A DNA stretch of 13,704 bases from an uncultured Bacteroidota bacterium (lineage in GTDB: Bacteria > Bacteroidota > Bacteroidia > 2-12-FULL-35-15), in contig CAILDT010000769.1 of NCBI GenBank assembly GCA_903833025.1, positions 1 through 13,704 of the forward strand, given 5' to 3'. This document shows positions 1-8,317 of the stretch, piece after piece. How positions within the stretch are numbered: the stretch's first letter is position 1; each line of letters starts with the position of its first letter. The notes beneath the pieces are model-generated. The model saw only the letters and a program-made list of their open reading frames with translations, searched no databases and was not told the DNA's origin. The translations under genes and the position numbers were made by a program.

Positions 1-2840
1 TTAATGTCCAAAGCCCACTGCCCACAACAGGTGCATTTCCAGCCATTGTAGCTGTTGTTCCACATACCGTTTGATTAGCACCTGCAACAGCTGTTGTTGG
101 TCCACCGGTATTTGTTATCGTTACCTGGCTTGTTGAAGGCGGACACGGTGCATTATCTATTTCCCATTGAAATACATTTGCTCCTGCTCCAAGCCCTGTT
201 ACTGTTGAACTAGGGGAAGTTGGTGTTGTAATAGTTCCCGCTCCGCTTACTAATGTCCAAGTGCCAATGCCTACCAATGCAGTGTTTCCAGCAAACGTTG
301 CTGTAGTTGCACAAAGTGTTTGGTTTGGTCCGGCATTGGCAACTGTCGGCGTAGCCACCGATGTTATTGTTACTTGCGATGTTGATGGTGCACAAGGCAA
401 ATTATCTATCTCCCATTGAAATACATTCGCTCCTGCTCCCAATCCTGTTATCCCTGTTGTTGGCGATGTTGGAGTTGTAATAGTTCCCGCTCCGCTGATT
501 AATGTCCATAATCCAGTTCCTACAACTGGAGTATTTCCCGCCATAGTCGCAGTTGTTCCACATACCGTTTGATTTGCGCCAGCTATAGAAGTTGTTGGTC
601 CTCCCGTATTTGTTATTGTTACTTGTGAAGACGATGGCGGACAAGGAGCATTCGTTATCGTCCATTGAAATACATTTGCTCCTGTTCCCAACCCCGTAAC
701 AGTTGAAGTAGGAGAAGTTGGTGTCGTAACAGTTCCTGCACCACTTACTAATGTCCAAGTGCCAGTGCCAATTAAAGCGGTATTTCCAGCGAAAGTTGCT
801 GTTGTAGAACAAAGCGTTTGATTTGGTCCAGCATTGGCAACTGTCGGCGTAGCCACCGATGTTATTGTTACTTGCGAGGTGGATGGCGCACAAGGCAAAT
901 TGTCTATCTCCCATTGAAATACATTCGCACCTAAACCTAATCCAGTTATTCCTGTTGTAGGTGAAGTTGGTGTTGTTATAGTTCCCGCTCCGCTGATTAG
1001 TGTCCATAAACCTGTTCCTACAACAGGCACATTACCCGCCATTGTTGCTGTTGTTCCACATACCGTTTGATTTGCGCCAGCTACAGAAGTTGTTGGTCCT
1101 CCCGTATTTGTTATTGTTACTTGTGAAGACGATGGCGGACAAGGAGCATTCGTTATCGTCCATTGAAATACATTTGCTCCTGTTCCTAACCCCGTAACAG
1201 TTGAGCTAGGAGAAGTTGGTGTTGTAATAGTTCCCGCTCCGCTAATTAATGTCCAAGTACCGATTCCTATTAATGCATTATTTCCTGCAAACGTTGCTGT
1301 AGTTGAGCAAAGCGTTTGGTTCGGTCCGGCATTAGCAACAGTTGGCGCACCTACTGATGTTATGGTTACTTGTGATGATGAAGGCGCACAAGGTAAATTG
1401 CTGATTGTCCATTGAAATACATTTGCACCTGCCCCTAATCCAGTAATCCCAGTTGTTGGCGATGTTGGTGTTGTTATCGTTCCTACTCCACTGACCAATG
1501 TCCATAATCCGGTTCCCACGGCAGGAGCATTACCGGCCATAGAAGCTGTTGTTCCGCATACTGTTTGATTTGCTCCTGCTACAGAAGTCGTTGGTCCGCC
1601 TGTATTTGTTATAGTTACTTGTGAGGATGATGGCGGGCAAGGAGCATTCGTTATTGTCCATTGAAATACATTTGCTCCTGCTCCTAATCCTGTAACACCC
1701 GATGTTTGTGAGGTGGGAGTAGTTATAGTTCCTGCGCCACTTACTAATGTCCACGTTCCTGTTCCAACTACTGCTGCATTACCAGCCAAAGTAGCTGTTG
1801 CAGAACAAATAGATTGATTTGGTCCCGCATTAGATACTGTTGGAGGAGCTACTGATGTTATTGTTACTTGTGATGTAGAAGGAGCACAAGGCGGGTTGCT
1901 GATTGTCCATTGAAATACATTTGCTCCAATTCCTAAACCGGTTAAACCAGAAGTTGGAGATCCAGGAGTGGTGATAGTTCCTGTTCCGCTTACCAATGTC
2001 CATAGCCCCGAACCTGTTACAGCAACATTCCCTGCCAAGGTAGCAGTTGCTCCGCAAACTGTTTGGTTTGCTCCTGCTACAGAGGTAGTTGGTCCACCAA
2101 TTCTTGTTATAGTTACTTGTGAAGATGTCGCAGGACAAGGAGCGTTTGTTATCGTCCATTGAAATACACTAACTCCAACTCCAATTCCATTAACCGCAGA
2201 GGTAGGCGAAGTAGCTAAAGTAATAGCTCCTGTACCACTTACTAAAGTCCAGACGCCAGAACCAACAACTGCATTATTTCCTGCCAAAGTAGTTGCTTGT
2301 GTACAAATAGTTTGGTTCGGACCAGCATTCGCAACAGTTGGTGCGGCTACTGAAGTTATTGTAACTTGCGAAGTGCTTGCAGGGCAAGGAGGATTGGTGA
2401 TAGTCCATTGAAAAACATTTGCTCCTGCGCCCAATCCTGTTAGCCCAGATGTTGGAGAAGTGGGTGTGGTTATAGTTCCTGTTCCGCTGATTAATGTCCA
2501 AACACCAGTACCAACAGCAGGCACATTTCCTGCAAGTGTAGCAGTATTTCCACATATAGATTGATTGGGGCCAGCAACTGAAGTAGTCGGACCTCCTGTA
2601 TTTGTTATGGTTACTTGTGAAGAACTTGGCGCACAAGGAGGATTGCTTATCGTCCATTGAAATACATTTGCTCCTGCACCTAAACCCGTTACAGTTGATG
2701 TTGGTGAAGTAGGCGTAGTAATTGTTCCAGAACCGCTAACCAATGTCCAAAGCCCTGTGCCTGCTACAGCCGTATTTCCTGCTAAGGTAATTGTGGTCGA
2801 ACATCCTGATTGATTCGGACCTGCATTAGCCACCGTTACT
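1..2840 (-). repeat. Tandem 249-bp repeats (83 aa) in an alternating 498-bp A/B pattern
   Basis: The word cattga inside the FQW codons recurs at 165, 414, 663, 912, 1161, 1410, 1659, 1908, 2157, 2406 and 2655, exactly 249 bp apart each time. That makes eleven in-frame copies, and the array continues past the left edge. The linkers alternate strictly. One type (A) reads TSVxxPTVANAGPNQ; the other (B) reads TNTGGPTTSVAGANQ with minor changes, so the true unit is 498 bp. Bases 587-688 are identical to 1085-1186. Copies nearer the N-terminus (2157-2655) differ more from each other than those at 165-1410, which suggests recent expansion toward the C-terminal side. Each copy carries one Cys near each end. 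Confidence 0.95.
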
Positions 2841-4648
2841 CCGGGGTTAACAGTAACTACAACTGGTATCCTATATGTACCAGGACAATAACCTACGTAG
2901 TATGTAGTAGTTGCTACTAATACAGGTGTTGTAAATGTAGTTCCAGTGCCAAGCACCACACCGCCAGTTTGTAAACTATACCAAGTAATTGTTGCAGCAT
3001 TGCCACCAACCAATGTTGCGGTAAGAGTAGCTGTATTTCCAGAACAGATAGAAACATTGGCAACTGTTAATGTATCAATTGTTGGTATGGTTTGATTAGG
3101 TAATCCTATATCACCTTTAGTTGCGCCATTAGGAGGAAATTCTGTTAATCCTCCTGAATTGGTTGTGCCATTTGCACCAGCTGTAGCGGTTCTTGCAATT
3201 GCTCCATTTGAAATAGCAATATAACCACCGCCACCGCCGCCACCTGGCCCTTCTGATTCATTAACACCACCGCCAACCGCCTGATTACCGCCAACACCGC
3301 CATTAGCACTTGCAGTAACACCTGCAATTGCACCTACTGAATTTATAACAATGGTTCCGCCACCACCAGCACCACCAGCACCATCAACACCCGAATTACC
3401 ACCAGCACCACCGTTAGAAGTAATTGCGCCAGCTCCTGAAATAGTTCCATAGCTTTGTAGATAAATTAATCCGCCACCTACACCACCAATACCGCCTGCA
3501 TTGTTATCTTCATCACCTGCACCGCCACCACCTGCTAAAAATAATCTTCCCGTAGTGTAATCCAAATTTCTTCCTCCCAAACCACCATTATTTCTGCGGT
3601 AATCGCCACCCCAAGCATTAGTACCACTTACCCAAGGACCTAATGTTGTTGCATTCTGATTAGAAGCACCAAACGAATATCCTCCCTTTCCTCCACCAGG
3701 AGAAGTATGTGCCGAAAACCCTGCTGCTTCTAAGTTCCAAGCTGTTGTCCATCCTGCCACAGTATTATCAGGATTACCTAAACCATCCCAACCAGCCAAA
3801 CTGCCTGCATTTGCACCACCACCACCACCAGAGTTATGACAATCGCCACCACCGCCAGCATTTGCGCCGGCACCTCTCGCTTGCGGTCCACCAATAATAT
3901 TATAATCTGCTTGATAACCACCTATTCCTTCTCCTTTTTGAGCACCTTCTGTAATGCTTGTTGCACTAACTTGTCCGCCTCCGTAGCCGCCTGCATTATT
4001 ACCAGATAGAGCAGCACCTCTAAAGCCAAGACTGCTGGTGGTGATACTTGCACCTGCGTTAATAATAGTATTTCCAACAACTTCAATAGCAACAATGCCT
4101 CCTATATGCGCAGCACCCCAAGCGGTGCAAGTAATGCTTCCAGGGCTATTTATAGTTAATGAACTATAACGTGGAACTCTTACTATTTGCACTCTGCCTA
4201 ATGATGTATAACTATGTTGAAGACCGCAATCGATAGTAATTGTAGTACCATTAGGCACTGTAGCCACTTGGCAAAATTCGTAGTTACCGCAATTATTATA
4301 TGCGGTAATTGCACCAGAAGTATTATCATCAGGCACACCTAAGAAAGTACCACTACCAACGGGCCATTCGACAGAAGTGCCGCTAAGTGTGGCACCCTGC
4401 ATTTGAATAATCATTATTAAATCTCCGGGGGCAAGTGCTGCCGCAAAACGAGCATTTGTATTTAATCCACTGGCGGCAACTGTTATGGAAGTAGCTCCTG
4501 CGGCTGCATCGGCGGTTAATGTTGTATATTCATTAACAATCTTATTTGCTGTAGAAACGGTTATGCTTCCATTTTTCCCACGCTGGGCATAGGAAAGCAA
4601 AGAGATACAAATAAATAAGAATAGGAAATACTGTTTAATAAATTTCAT
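1..4648 (-). CDS. Giant secreted repeat protein (adhesin-like), 3' end beyond the window
   Basis: The frame is open from the ATG at 4646-4648 to the left edge: 1549 codons with no stop seen. Residues 1-22 are a signal peptide (two Lys, a hydrophobic run, then SYAQ). Residues about 25-175 are a beta-rich module with GDLIMIIQMQGA and a later RVPRY motif, a combination I recall from the N-termini of large Bacteroidota surface proteins. Residues about 180-510 are very rich in Gly, Ala and Asn. Residues about 525-600 form an Ig-like domain with CSGNTATLTAT and an ATTTYYV strand. From about residue 603, 83-residue PKD/Ig-like repeats follow, with NAGPNQT, WTLVSG, TITTP and GLGAGANVFQW motifs. The exported beta-sandwich architecture suggests an adhesin or cell-surface filament. 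Such proteins usually end in a type IX secretion sorting domain or gliding-associated C-terminal domain, but that end is not in the window. No enzyme motif was seen. Confidence 0.9.
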   Translation of the reverse strand, partial: MKFIKQYFLFLFICISLLSYAQRGKNGSITVSTANKIVNEYTTLTADAAAGATSITVAASGLNTNARFAAALAPGDLIMIIQMQGATLSGTSVEWPVGSGTFLGVPDDNTSGAITAYNNCGNYEFCQVATVPNGTTITIDCGLQHSYTSLGRVQIVRVPRYSSLTINSPGSITCTAWGAAHIGGIVAIEVVGNTIINAGASITTSSLGFRGAALSGNNAGGYGGGQVSATSITEGAQKGEGIGGYQADYNIIGGPQARGAGANAGGGGDCHNSGGGGGANAGSLAGWDGLGNPDNTVAGWTTAWNLEAAGFSAHTSPGGGKGGYSFGASNQNATTLGPWVSGTNAWGGDYRRNNGGLGGRNLDYTTGRLFLAGGGGAGDEDNNAGGIGGVGGGLIYLQSYGTISGAGAITSNGGAGGNSGVDGAGGAGGGGTIVINSVGAIAGVTASANGGVGGNQAVGGGVNESEGPGGGGGGGYIAISNGAIARTATAGANGTTNSGGLTEFPPNGATKGDIGLPNQTIPTIDTLTVANVSICSGNTATLTATLVGGNAATITWYSLQTGGVVLGTGTTFTTPVLVATTTYYVGYCPGTYRIPVVVTVNPGVTVANAGPNQSGCSTTITLAGNTAVAGTGLWTLVSGSGTITTPTSPTSTVTGLGAGANVFQWTISNPPCAPSSSQVTITNTGGPTTSVAGPNQSICGNTATLAGNVPAVGTGVWTLISGTGTITTPTSPTSGLTGLGAGANVFQWTITNPPCPASTSQVTITSVAAPTVANAGPNQTICTQATTLAGNNAVVGSGVWTLVSGTGAITLATSPTSAVNGIGVGVSVFQWTITNAPCPATSSQVTITRIGGPTTSVAGANQTVCGATATLAGNVAVTGSGLWTLVSGTGTITTPGSPTSGLTGLGIGANVFQWTISNPPCAPSTSQVTITSVAPPTVSNAGPNQSICSATATLAGNAAVVGTGTWTLVSGAGTITTPTSQTSGVTGLGAGANVFQWTITNAPCPPSSSQVTITNTGGPTTSVAGANQTVCGTTASMAGNAPAVGTGLWTLVSGVGTITTPTSPTTGITGLGAGANVFQWTISNLPCAPSSSQVTITSVGAPTVANAGPNQTLCSTTATFAGNNALIGIGTWTLISGAGTITTPTSPSSTVTGLGTGANVFQWTITNAPCPPSSSQVTITNTGGPTTSVAGANQTVCGTTATMAGNVPVVGTGLWTLISGAGTITTPTSPTTGITGLGLGANVFQWEIDNLPCAPSTSQVTITSVATPTVANAGPNQTLCSTTATFAGNTALIGTGTWTLVSGAGTVTTPTSPTSTVTGLGTGANVFQWTITNAPCPPSSSQVTITNTGGPTTSIAGANQTVCGTTATMAGNTPVVGTGLWTLISGAGTITTPTSPTTGITGLGAGANVFQWEIDNLPCAPSTSQVTITSVATPTVANAGPNQTLCATTATFAGNTALVGIGTWTLVSGAGTITTPTSPSSTVTGLGAGANVFQWEIDNAPCPPSTSQVTITNTGGPTTAVAGANQTVCGTTATMAGNAPVVGSGLWTL

Positions 4649-4658
4649 TGATTAATAA

Positions 4659-4680
4659 GTACGGCTGCTTAAAAGCGTAC
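4659..4680 (-). promoter_or_regulatory. Hairpin just ahead of the giant surface-protein gene
   Basis: The segment begins and ends with GTAC (4659-4662 pairs with 4677-4680) and contains GCTT-AA-AAGC (4667-4676), so it can fold as an 8-bp stem interrupted by a 4-nt bulge. It lies 10 nt before the start codon, at or just after the likely transcription start. It could be a leader structure affecting translation. No U-run follows, so it is not a classic terminator. The function is inferred only. Confidence 0.3.
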
Positions 4681-4710
4681 TAAATTATATAAAATTTTTG
4701 GACTAGGAAA
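4680..4710 (-). promoter_or_regulatory. Likely Bacteroidota-type promoter of the surface-protein gene
   Basis: On the minus strand TTTC (4707-4710) is followed after exactly 19 nt by TAATTTAG (4680-4687). The consensus for the Bacteroidota primary sigma factor is TTTG, about 19 nt, TAnnTTTG, so this matches 3 of 4 and 7 of 8 positions. The predicted transcript would have a leader of about 25 nt. The 120-bp gap after the FemAB-like gene (4649-4768) holds this site and the hairpin and nothing else that I can see. Confidence 0.45.
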
Positions 4711-4768
4711 CTAATTGAAAACCTTAATAGATTAATTGCTCGTTTTTAGTGATGAATTAATTGTGTAT

Positions 4769-6025
4769 TTATACACCTTCTTTCTCTTCCTTAAAAGGAT
4801 TTCGAGGGACCCAGTCGGTAGGTTTTAAATAATCAATAAAAGGTTTTATAATTCTATTGGAAAGTGGATTGCGATGACGGATGTAACACCTAAGTTCATA
4901 AGCTTTTGCGCCTACTGTGCTTTTAATTTCGGAAGCCGTGCGACCTAAATAAAGGTGTTTTGCATTATTGTCTATCGCTTCTTTAAGATAGTCGTAAAGA
5001 ATGTTTTGATATACTTCCAATTCTTTATTTACCTCATAATCTAAACCTATAAAATGTGCTTCCACATCTTGTTTTAATATATAAGTAGTTTTAAATCCAA
5101 CTAATTTATTGTTGTAATAGTAACCAACGAAATTAAATTTATCGTTCAATGTATTTTTCATTTCCGCGAAGTAAGAAGCCGACAAACTTGCCATACGGAA
5201 CTTTGCTTTCAGATGTACATTGTTATAAAGTTTCTCAATTTGTTTTGCGTTTGCTTTTATTTCTTCGGCAGAAAATATTTTTCTTTCTATCGCCAAACCC
5301 TTTTTAACAATGCCTTTTGCACGGTGCCTGTATTTTTTACTCATTGCGTTAAGATACTCATCAAAGGTATTCCAATCAATATCAACAATCATATTGGGCT
5401 CTACTAGAAAGTCGTGATATTTGAACTCTTCTAATTCTTTCGAATATTTAATTGTCTCTTTATAGAAATCTTTTACGAGCACAGCAGCAATTTTTCCGCG
5501 AAGTTTCTCGGCTCTGCTTATTCTATATATTACATCTGCAAGAGCATCGAAGGCAAGTGTTTTATCAATTTCTTTTATGGTGGTGAAGCCGTGCTCGCCA
5601 CTGATAAAAGCATTTCCACAGATAAGTAACCGCATATTTATTTTATCGGCGGTGCGTAAAATATGCGAGGTAACGTGCTTTTTAATATAGTTGGTAATAA
5701 AACATTGGAACTCTTCGGAACCAGTTTCAATAAGACTGCTAAAATTTTCGGAAGAGAAATCAATTACCTGAAAGTAAGCAATAGCAACTGGTTTGTCAGC
5801 TTCATAAATAATGGCGTAATGAAACCGCATACTTTCGGGGCGTTCCTTTTCGAGAGCGGATAAATAATTTAGGTGGAGAAACTCGCTGCCGAATTTTAAT
5901 ATACTGTTCCAATGCGCTGCGTTCACCATTGATACAGCATCATAAACGGCAAAGGAAAAGCCAGACGATTTTTTTCTTACAGCAGATTGTTTTTTATTCG
6001 GAACTTTATCGCAATGTATCAGCAT
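4769..6025 (-). CDS. FemAB/BioF2-like GNAT-fold N-acyltransferase
   Basis: This is a 418-residue protein without signal peptide or membrane segment, so probably cytoplasmic. The C-terminal half resembles the FemAB-like and Acetyltransf_6 group: KKYRHRAKGIVKKGLAIER around residues 230-248, a beta-strand pair with NNKLVGFKTTYIL around 320, and LYLGRTASEIKSTVGAKAYE around 370-390, just before a basic tail. FemAB relatives transfer amino acids to peptidoglycan precursors, and other members acylate unrelated substrates. The substrate here cannot be read from sequence. The start ATG lies 3 nt after the stop of the DUF885 gene, so the two are probably co-transcribed and translationally coupled. No Shine-Dalgarno site is evident. 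The fold-family call is by recalled motifs, not by alignment, and an annotation pipeline may simply call it a GNAT acetyltransferase. Confidence 0.75.
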   Translation of the reverse strand: MLIHCDKVPNKKQSAVRKKSSGFSFAVYDAVSMVNAAHWNSILKFGSEFLHLNYLSALEKERPESMRFHYAIIYEADKPVAIAYFQVIDFSSENFSSLIETGSEEFQCFITNYIKKHVTSHILRTADKINMRLLICGNAFISGEHGFTTIKEIDKTLAFDALADVIYRISRAEKLRGKIAAVLVKDFYKETIKYSKELEEFKYHDFLVEPNMIVDIDWNTFDEYLNAMSKKYRHRAKGIVKKGLAIERKIFSAEEIKANAKQIEKLYNNVHLKAKFRMASLSASYFAEMKNTLNDKFNFVGYYYNNKLVGFKTTYILKQDVEAHFIGLDYEVNKELEVYQNILYDYLKEAIDNNAKHLYLGRTASEIKSTVGAKAYELRCYIRHRNPLSNRIIKPFIDYLKPTDWVPRNPFKEEKEGV

Positions 6026-6028
6026 ACG

Positions 6029-7792
6029 TTATATATTGTTGCTTTCGGTCATCATCATCTCTCTGATATACTTAACAGGTGCGCTGCCATAACTCAAAAA
6101 CTTTTCGTGAAACTGCTTCAAATTAAACTTATCGCCCATTTTTGTTTTCATCGCTTCGCGGAAATCATAAATCTCGGTGTAGCCGGTAAAGTAGCAGCAA
6201 AGCTGAACTTGAGTAACCGACACTCGCTTCCATTTATTCTCCGCTTCTGTTTTTTGCTGAAATGCTTGACGGATTAATAAGTCCATCGCTTCGTCTTCAT
6301 CCATATTTTTTGTATGCACACTGTAATCCAAAATAGTGTTGCAGGTGCTGCGGAGGTTCCATTTATAGTACATCAGCCACATTTCATCTTCATTGTTTCC
6401 GTAACCATTTTCCAACATCATCCGCTCGCCATACACTGCCCAGCCCTCTATCATAGCGTTGTTGCCGAATAGCGATTTAATTAAACTTGGCGATTGGTTA
6501 CTATACACAAGCTGCGTATAATGCCCCGGTATTGCTTCGTGGATATTTAGTATCTGCAAAATATATTTATTGTATTCTCTCAAATAGCTTTCTGCTTTGT
6601 CGGCTTTCCAACCGGCTAAGGTGCCAACGTTATAAAAGGTGTTGCCATTTTTATCGTACGGACCAGGCGCGGAGATAGAAGCACCAGCTACACCACCCAT
6701 ATAAGCAGGTTCTTTGCGAACTACTAACGGTTTCTTTGGGTCGATGTAAATAAGGTTTTTATCATTGATAAATTTTATGAGCACTGGCATTTGCTTTTCT
6801 ATGGCGGTTTGAAACTCCTCTGGCTTCACGTGTGTTTCCGATATTTTATCAATCACTTGTTTTATTAATCGTAACGAATCGTCAGGTTTTGTTTCGTTGC
6901 CTTTATATTTACTCCATAATTTATCAGCGAGGACAAACATTTTTTGATGCAATTCTTTTTTATGTGCTATTGCTTTAGCATATATTTCATCGATGCTGTA
7001 GCCGCTTTGAATATCGTATTCAAATTTTTTGGCATATAGTTCTTTTCCTAATCGGAAACTTCGTGGTGTTTCATTTTTTAGATTCTTGAGCCACGCAGCA
7101 TAATCCTTTATGGCAGCAACGGCGGACTTTGCAAGCAGTTCCATTTTATCTTTTTCTTGTTTCGATAGTTTTGATTTAGCTAACGCATCTTTCAAATCAT
7201 CTTGAAACACTGCTATTCCACCGAGATTTTGGTCTATTGCTAATTGAGTATGTTCAACCGTTGGATTTTTAATATTGTATTTTGCCGCTTGGTAATAGGC
7301 GTTAATGTTGCGCATCTTTAAATAAAAGTTTCTTAATCGTGCATCGGGTTTGTCATACGTTCCGGTAAGCAAATCAGCAAAAGCTCCAGAAACATTGTAT
7401 TCGGAAGGATTCCATTGATAACTTTTTAAATTGTTGATAGACCAGATGGAGGAGTTGAGCTGATTTTCGATGATGTAATAATCTGTTTTATTATTATCCG
7501 AAAGTGTTAAGGCATCATACTGTTTCAACGAATCTAAGTTTGCTTTCGCGAAGCGCAACTCTTTGTATCTCTCCATAGAATCGGGGATAGTGAGCACGCT
7601 GTCGTACTTATGATAACCCTGACTGCTTGCCCAGCCGGGATATATTTGCCATAAATTTTCGATAAATTGTGTTTTGTAATTCTCGAATTGTGGGTTTAAA
7701 TCAGCAATTTTAACAGGTTCTTGTTTTACTTCGGTATGATTGCAAGAAACAATAATGATGCAAAGCAAGAGGAGGATGGAGAGTTTTTTCAT
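6029..7792 (-). CDS. DUF885 family lipoprotein, putative metallopeptidase
   Basis: The protein has 587 residues, the usual length for DUF885. Residues 1-17 are a lipoprotein signal peptide (two Lys, a Leu/Ile core, then IVSC with lipidation Cys17), so the mature protein should be anchored in the envelope facing the periplasm or surface. The family signature HEAIPGHYTQ starts at His418, followed by EGWAVYGE with Glu449. In this gluzincin-like family His418, His424 and Glu449 are the expected zinc ligands, with Glu419 as general base. Upstream GGVAGASISAPGPYD fits the conserved region before the active site. Most members are uncharacterised. The mostly helical fold resembles M32/M3-like peptidases, and the substrate is unknown. 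It is the first gene of a two-gene operon with the FemAB-like acyltransferase 3 nt downstream. The start is supported by the signal peptide. Confidence 0.9.
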   Translation of the reverse strand: MKKLSILLLLCIIIVSCNHTEVKQEPVKIADLNPQFENYKTQFIENLWQIYPGWASSQGYHKYDSVLTIPDSMERYKELRFAKANLDSLKQYDALTLSDNNKTDYYIIENQLNSSIWSINNLKSYQWNPSEYNVSGAFADLLTGTYDKPDARLRNFYLKMRNINAYYQAAKYNIKNPTVEHTQLAIDQNLGGIAVFQDDLKDALAKSKLSKQEKDKMELLAKSAVAAIKDYAAWLKNLKNETPRSFRLGKELYAKKFEYDIQSGYSIDEIYAKAIAHKKELHQKMFVLADKLWSKYKGNETKPDDSLRLIKQVIDKISETHVKPEEFQTAIEKQMPVLIKFINDKNLIYIDPKKPLVVRKEPAYMGGVAGASISAPGPYDKNGNTFYNVGTLAGWKADKAESYLREYNKYILQILNIHEAIPGHYTQLVYSNQSPSLIKSLFGNNAMIEGWAVYGERMMLENGYGNNEDEMWLMYYKWNLRSTCNTILDYSVHTKNMDEDEAMDLLIRQAFQQKTEAENKWKRVSVTQVQLCCYFTGYTEIYDFREAMKTKMGDKFNLKQFHEKFLSYGSAPVKYIREMMMTESNNI

Positions 7793-7817
7793 TTTAGTTA
7801 TTTTTATTTAGCGACGA

Positions 7818-7825
7818 CAAAGATA
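7818..7825 (-). promoter_or_regulatory. TATCTTTG -7 element for the DUF885 operon
   Basis: The minus strand reads TATCTTTG, a perfect match to the Bacteroidota TAnnTTTG -7 box, ending 25 nt before the DUF885 start codon. No TTTG stands at the ideal 19-nt distance; the nearest TTG (7841-7843) is 15 nt upstream. The call therefore rests on the -7 box and its position. Confidence 0.45.
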
Positions 7826-7865
7826 AAATAATACCATTAACAATGCACGGTTACAAAGCGAATAA

Positions 7866-7873
7866 TATCTTTG
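7866..7873 (+). promoter_or_regulatory. TATCTTTG -7 element for the DUF2007 gene
   Basis: The plus strand carries the same perfect TAnnTTTG box 18 nt before the ATG at 7892. It overlaps a possible TTG start at 7871, which argues for the ATG as the real start. No convincing -33 TTTG was found upstream. With the opposite-strand box at 7818-7825 it makes a divergent promoter pair within 99 bp. Confidence 0.45.
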
Positions 7874-7891
7874 TGCGATAATACTTTTACT

Positions 7892-8317
7892 ATGCACGAT
7901 AATATAATTACGCTAACTACCGAAAACGATTTGACTTCTGCTTATTTAATAAAGGGTTTGCTGGAGGAGAACGGCATCGAATGTTTTATAGCAAATGAAA
8001 ACATAACTACTGCAAACCCTTTGTATATGAATGCTGTGGGAGGTATTGATATTCAAATTTTGGAGCAAGATAAAGAAGAAGCAGAGCGCGTGTTGCTGCG
8101 AAACAAGTACCAAGTAGCGATGGCGGAGACGGAAAAAGAAACTGTTGAAGATGATAAAACGAATGTAGTAAGATGCCCTAAATGTGGCTCTGATGATGTG
8201 CGGAAGGAAGATGTTTCGGCAATGGCGTTTGTTTTTTCTATTTTATTATTGGGCATTCCTATTCCTTTTTTGAAGCGGAAGTATCATTGTTTTAATTGTC
8301 AGAATGAGTGGAAATAA
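7892..8317 (+). CDS. DUF2007 domain protein with C-terminal zinc ribbon
   Basis: The protein has 141 residues from the ATG at 7892. Residues about 5-70 match the DUF2007 pattern: a short strand, a helix ending in LLEENGIECFIANE, the middle NPLYMNAVGGIDIQI, then a helix with EEAERVL. This ferredoxin-like small domain is annotated as a putative signal-transducing module with no proven ligand. Two Cys pairs, C95-PK-C98 and C133-FN-C136, form a likely zinc ribbon. They are separated by a hydrophobic stretch (about 110-126) that could be a membrane hairpin or a buried core. The frame is also open to a TTG at 7871, which I reject because it lies in the promoter box. It is divergent from the DUF885 operon and followed by a long gap, so probably monocistronic. 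No terminator is clear. Confidence 0.8.
   Translation: MHDNIITLTTENDLTSAYLIKGLLEENGIECFIANENITTANPLYMNAVGGIDIQILEQDKEEAERVLLRNKYQVAMAETEKETVEDDKTNVVRCPKCGSDDVRKEDVSAMAFVFSILLLGIPIPFLKRKYHCFNCQNEWK

Noticed and set aside
210..2657. Series of Asn/Ser/Cys-rich frames on the minus strand (210-395, 402-1007, 1530-1754, 1830-2159, 2274-2657) and short plus-strand frames
   Set aside because: They are out-of-frame readings of the 249-bp repeats, shifted by one base from the real coding frame; their apparent similarity reflects the repeat itself.
1..2840. CRISPR array, because of regularly spaced repeats
   Set aside because: The repeated unit is 249 bp, continuous and protein-coding, with no short palindromic repeats and no unique spacers.
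3145..3897. Gln/Leu-rich and His-rich frames (3145-3333 minus, 3709-3897 plus)
   Set aside because: They are shadows of the Gly-rich segment of the surface protein; GGN codon runs read in other frames give Gln, Val, Leu, Pro or His runs.
7871..7891. Seven-residue extension of the DUF2007 protein from a TTG
   Set aside because: The TTG lies inside the TATCTTTG promoter box and the extra residues add nothing to the domain; the ATG at 7892 is better.
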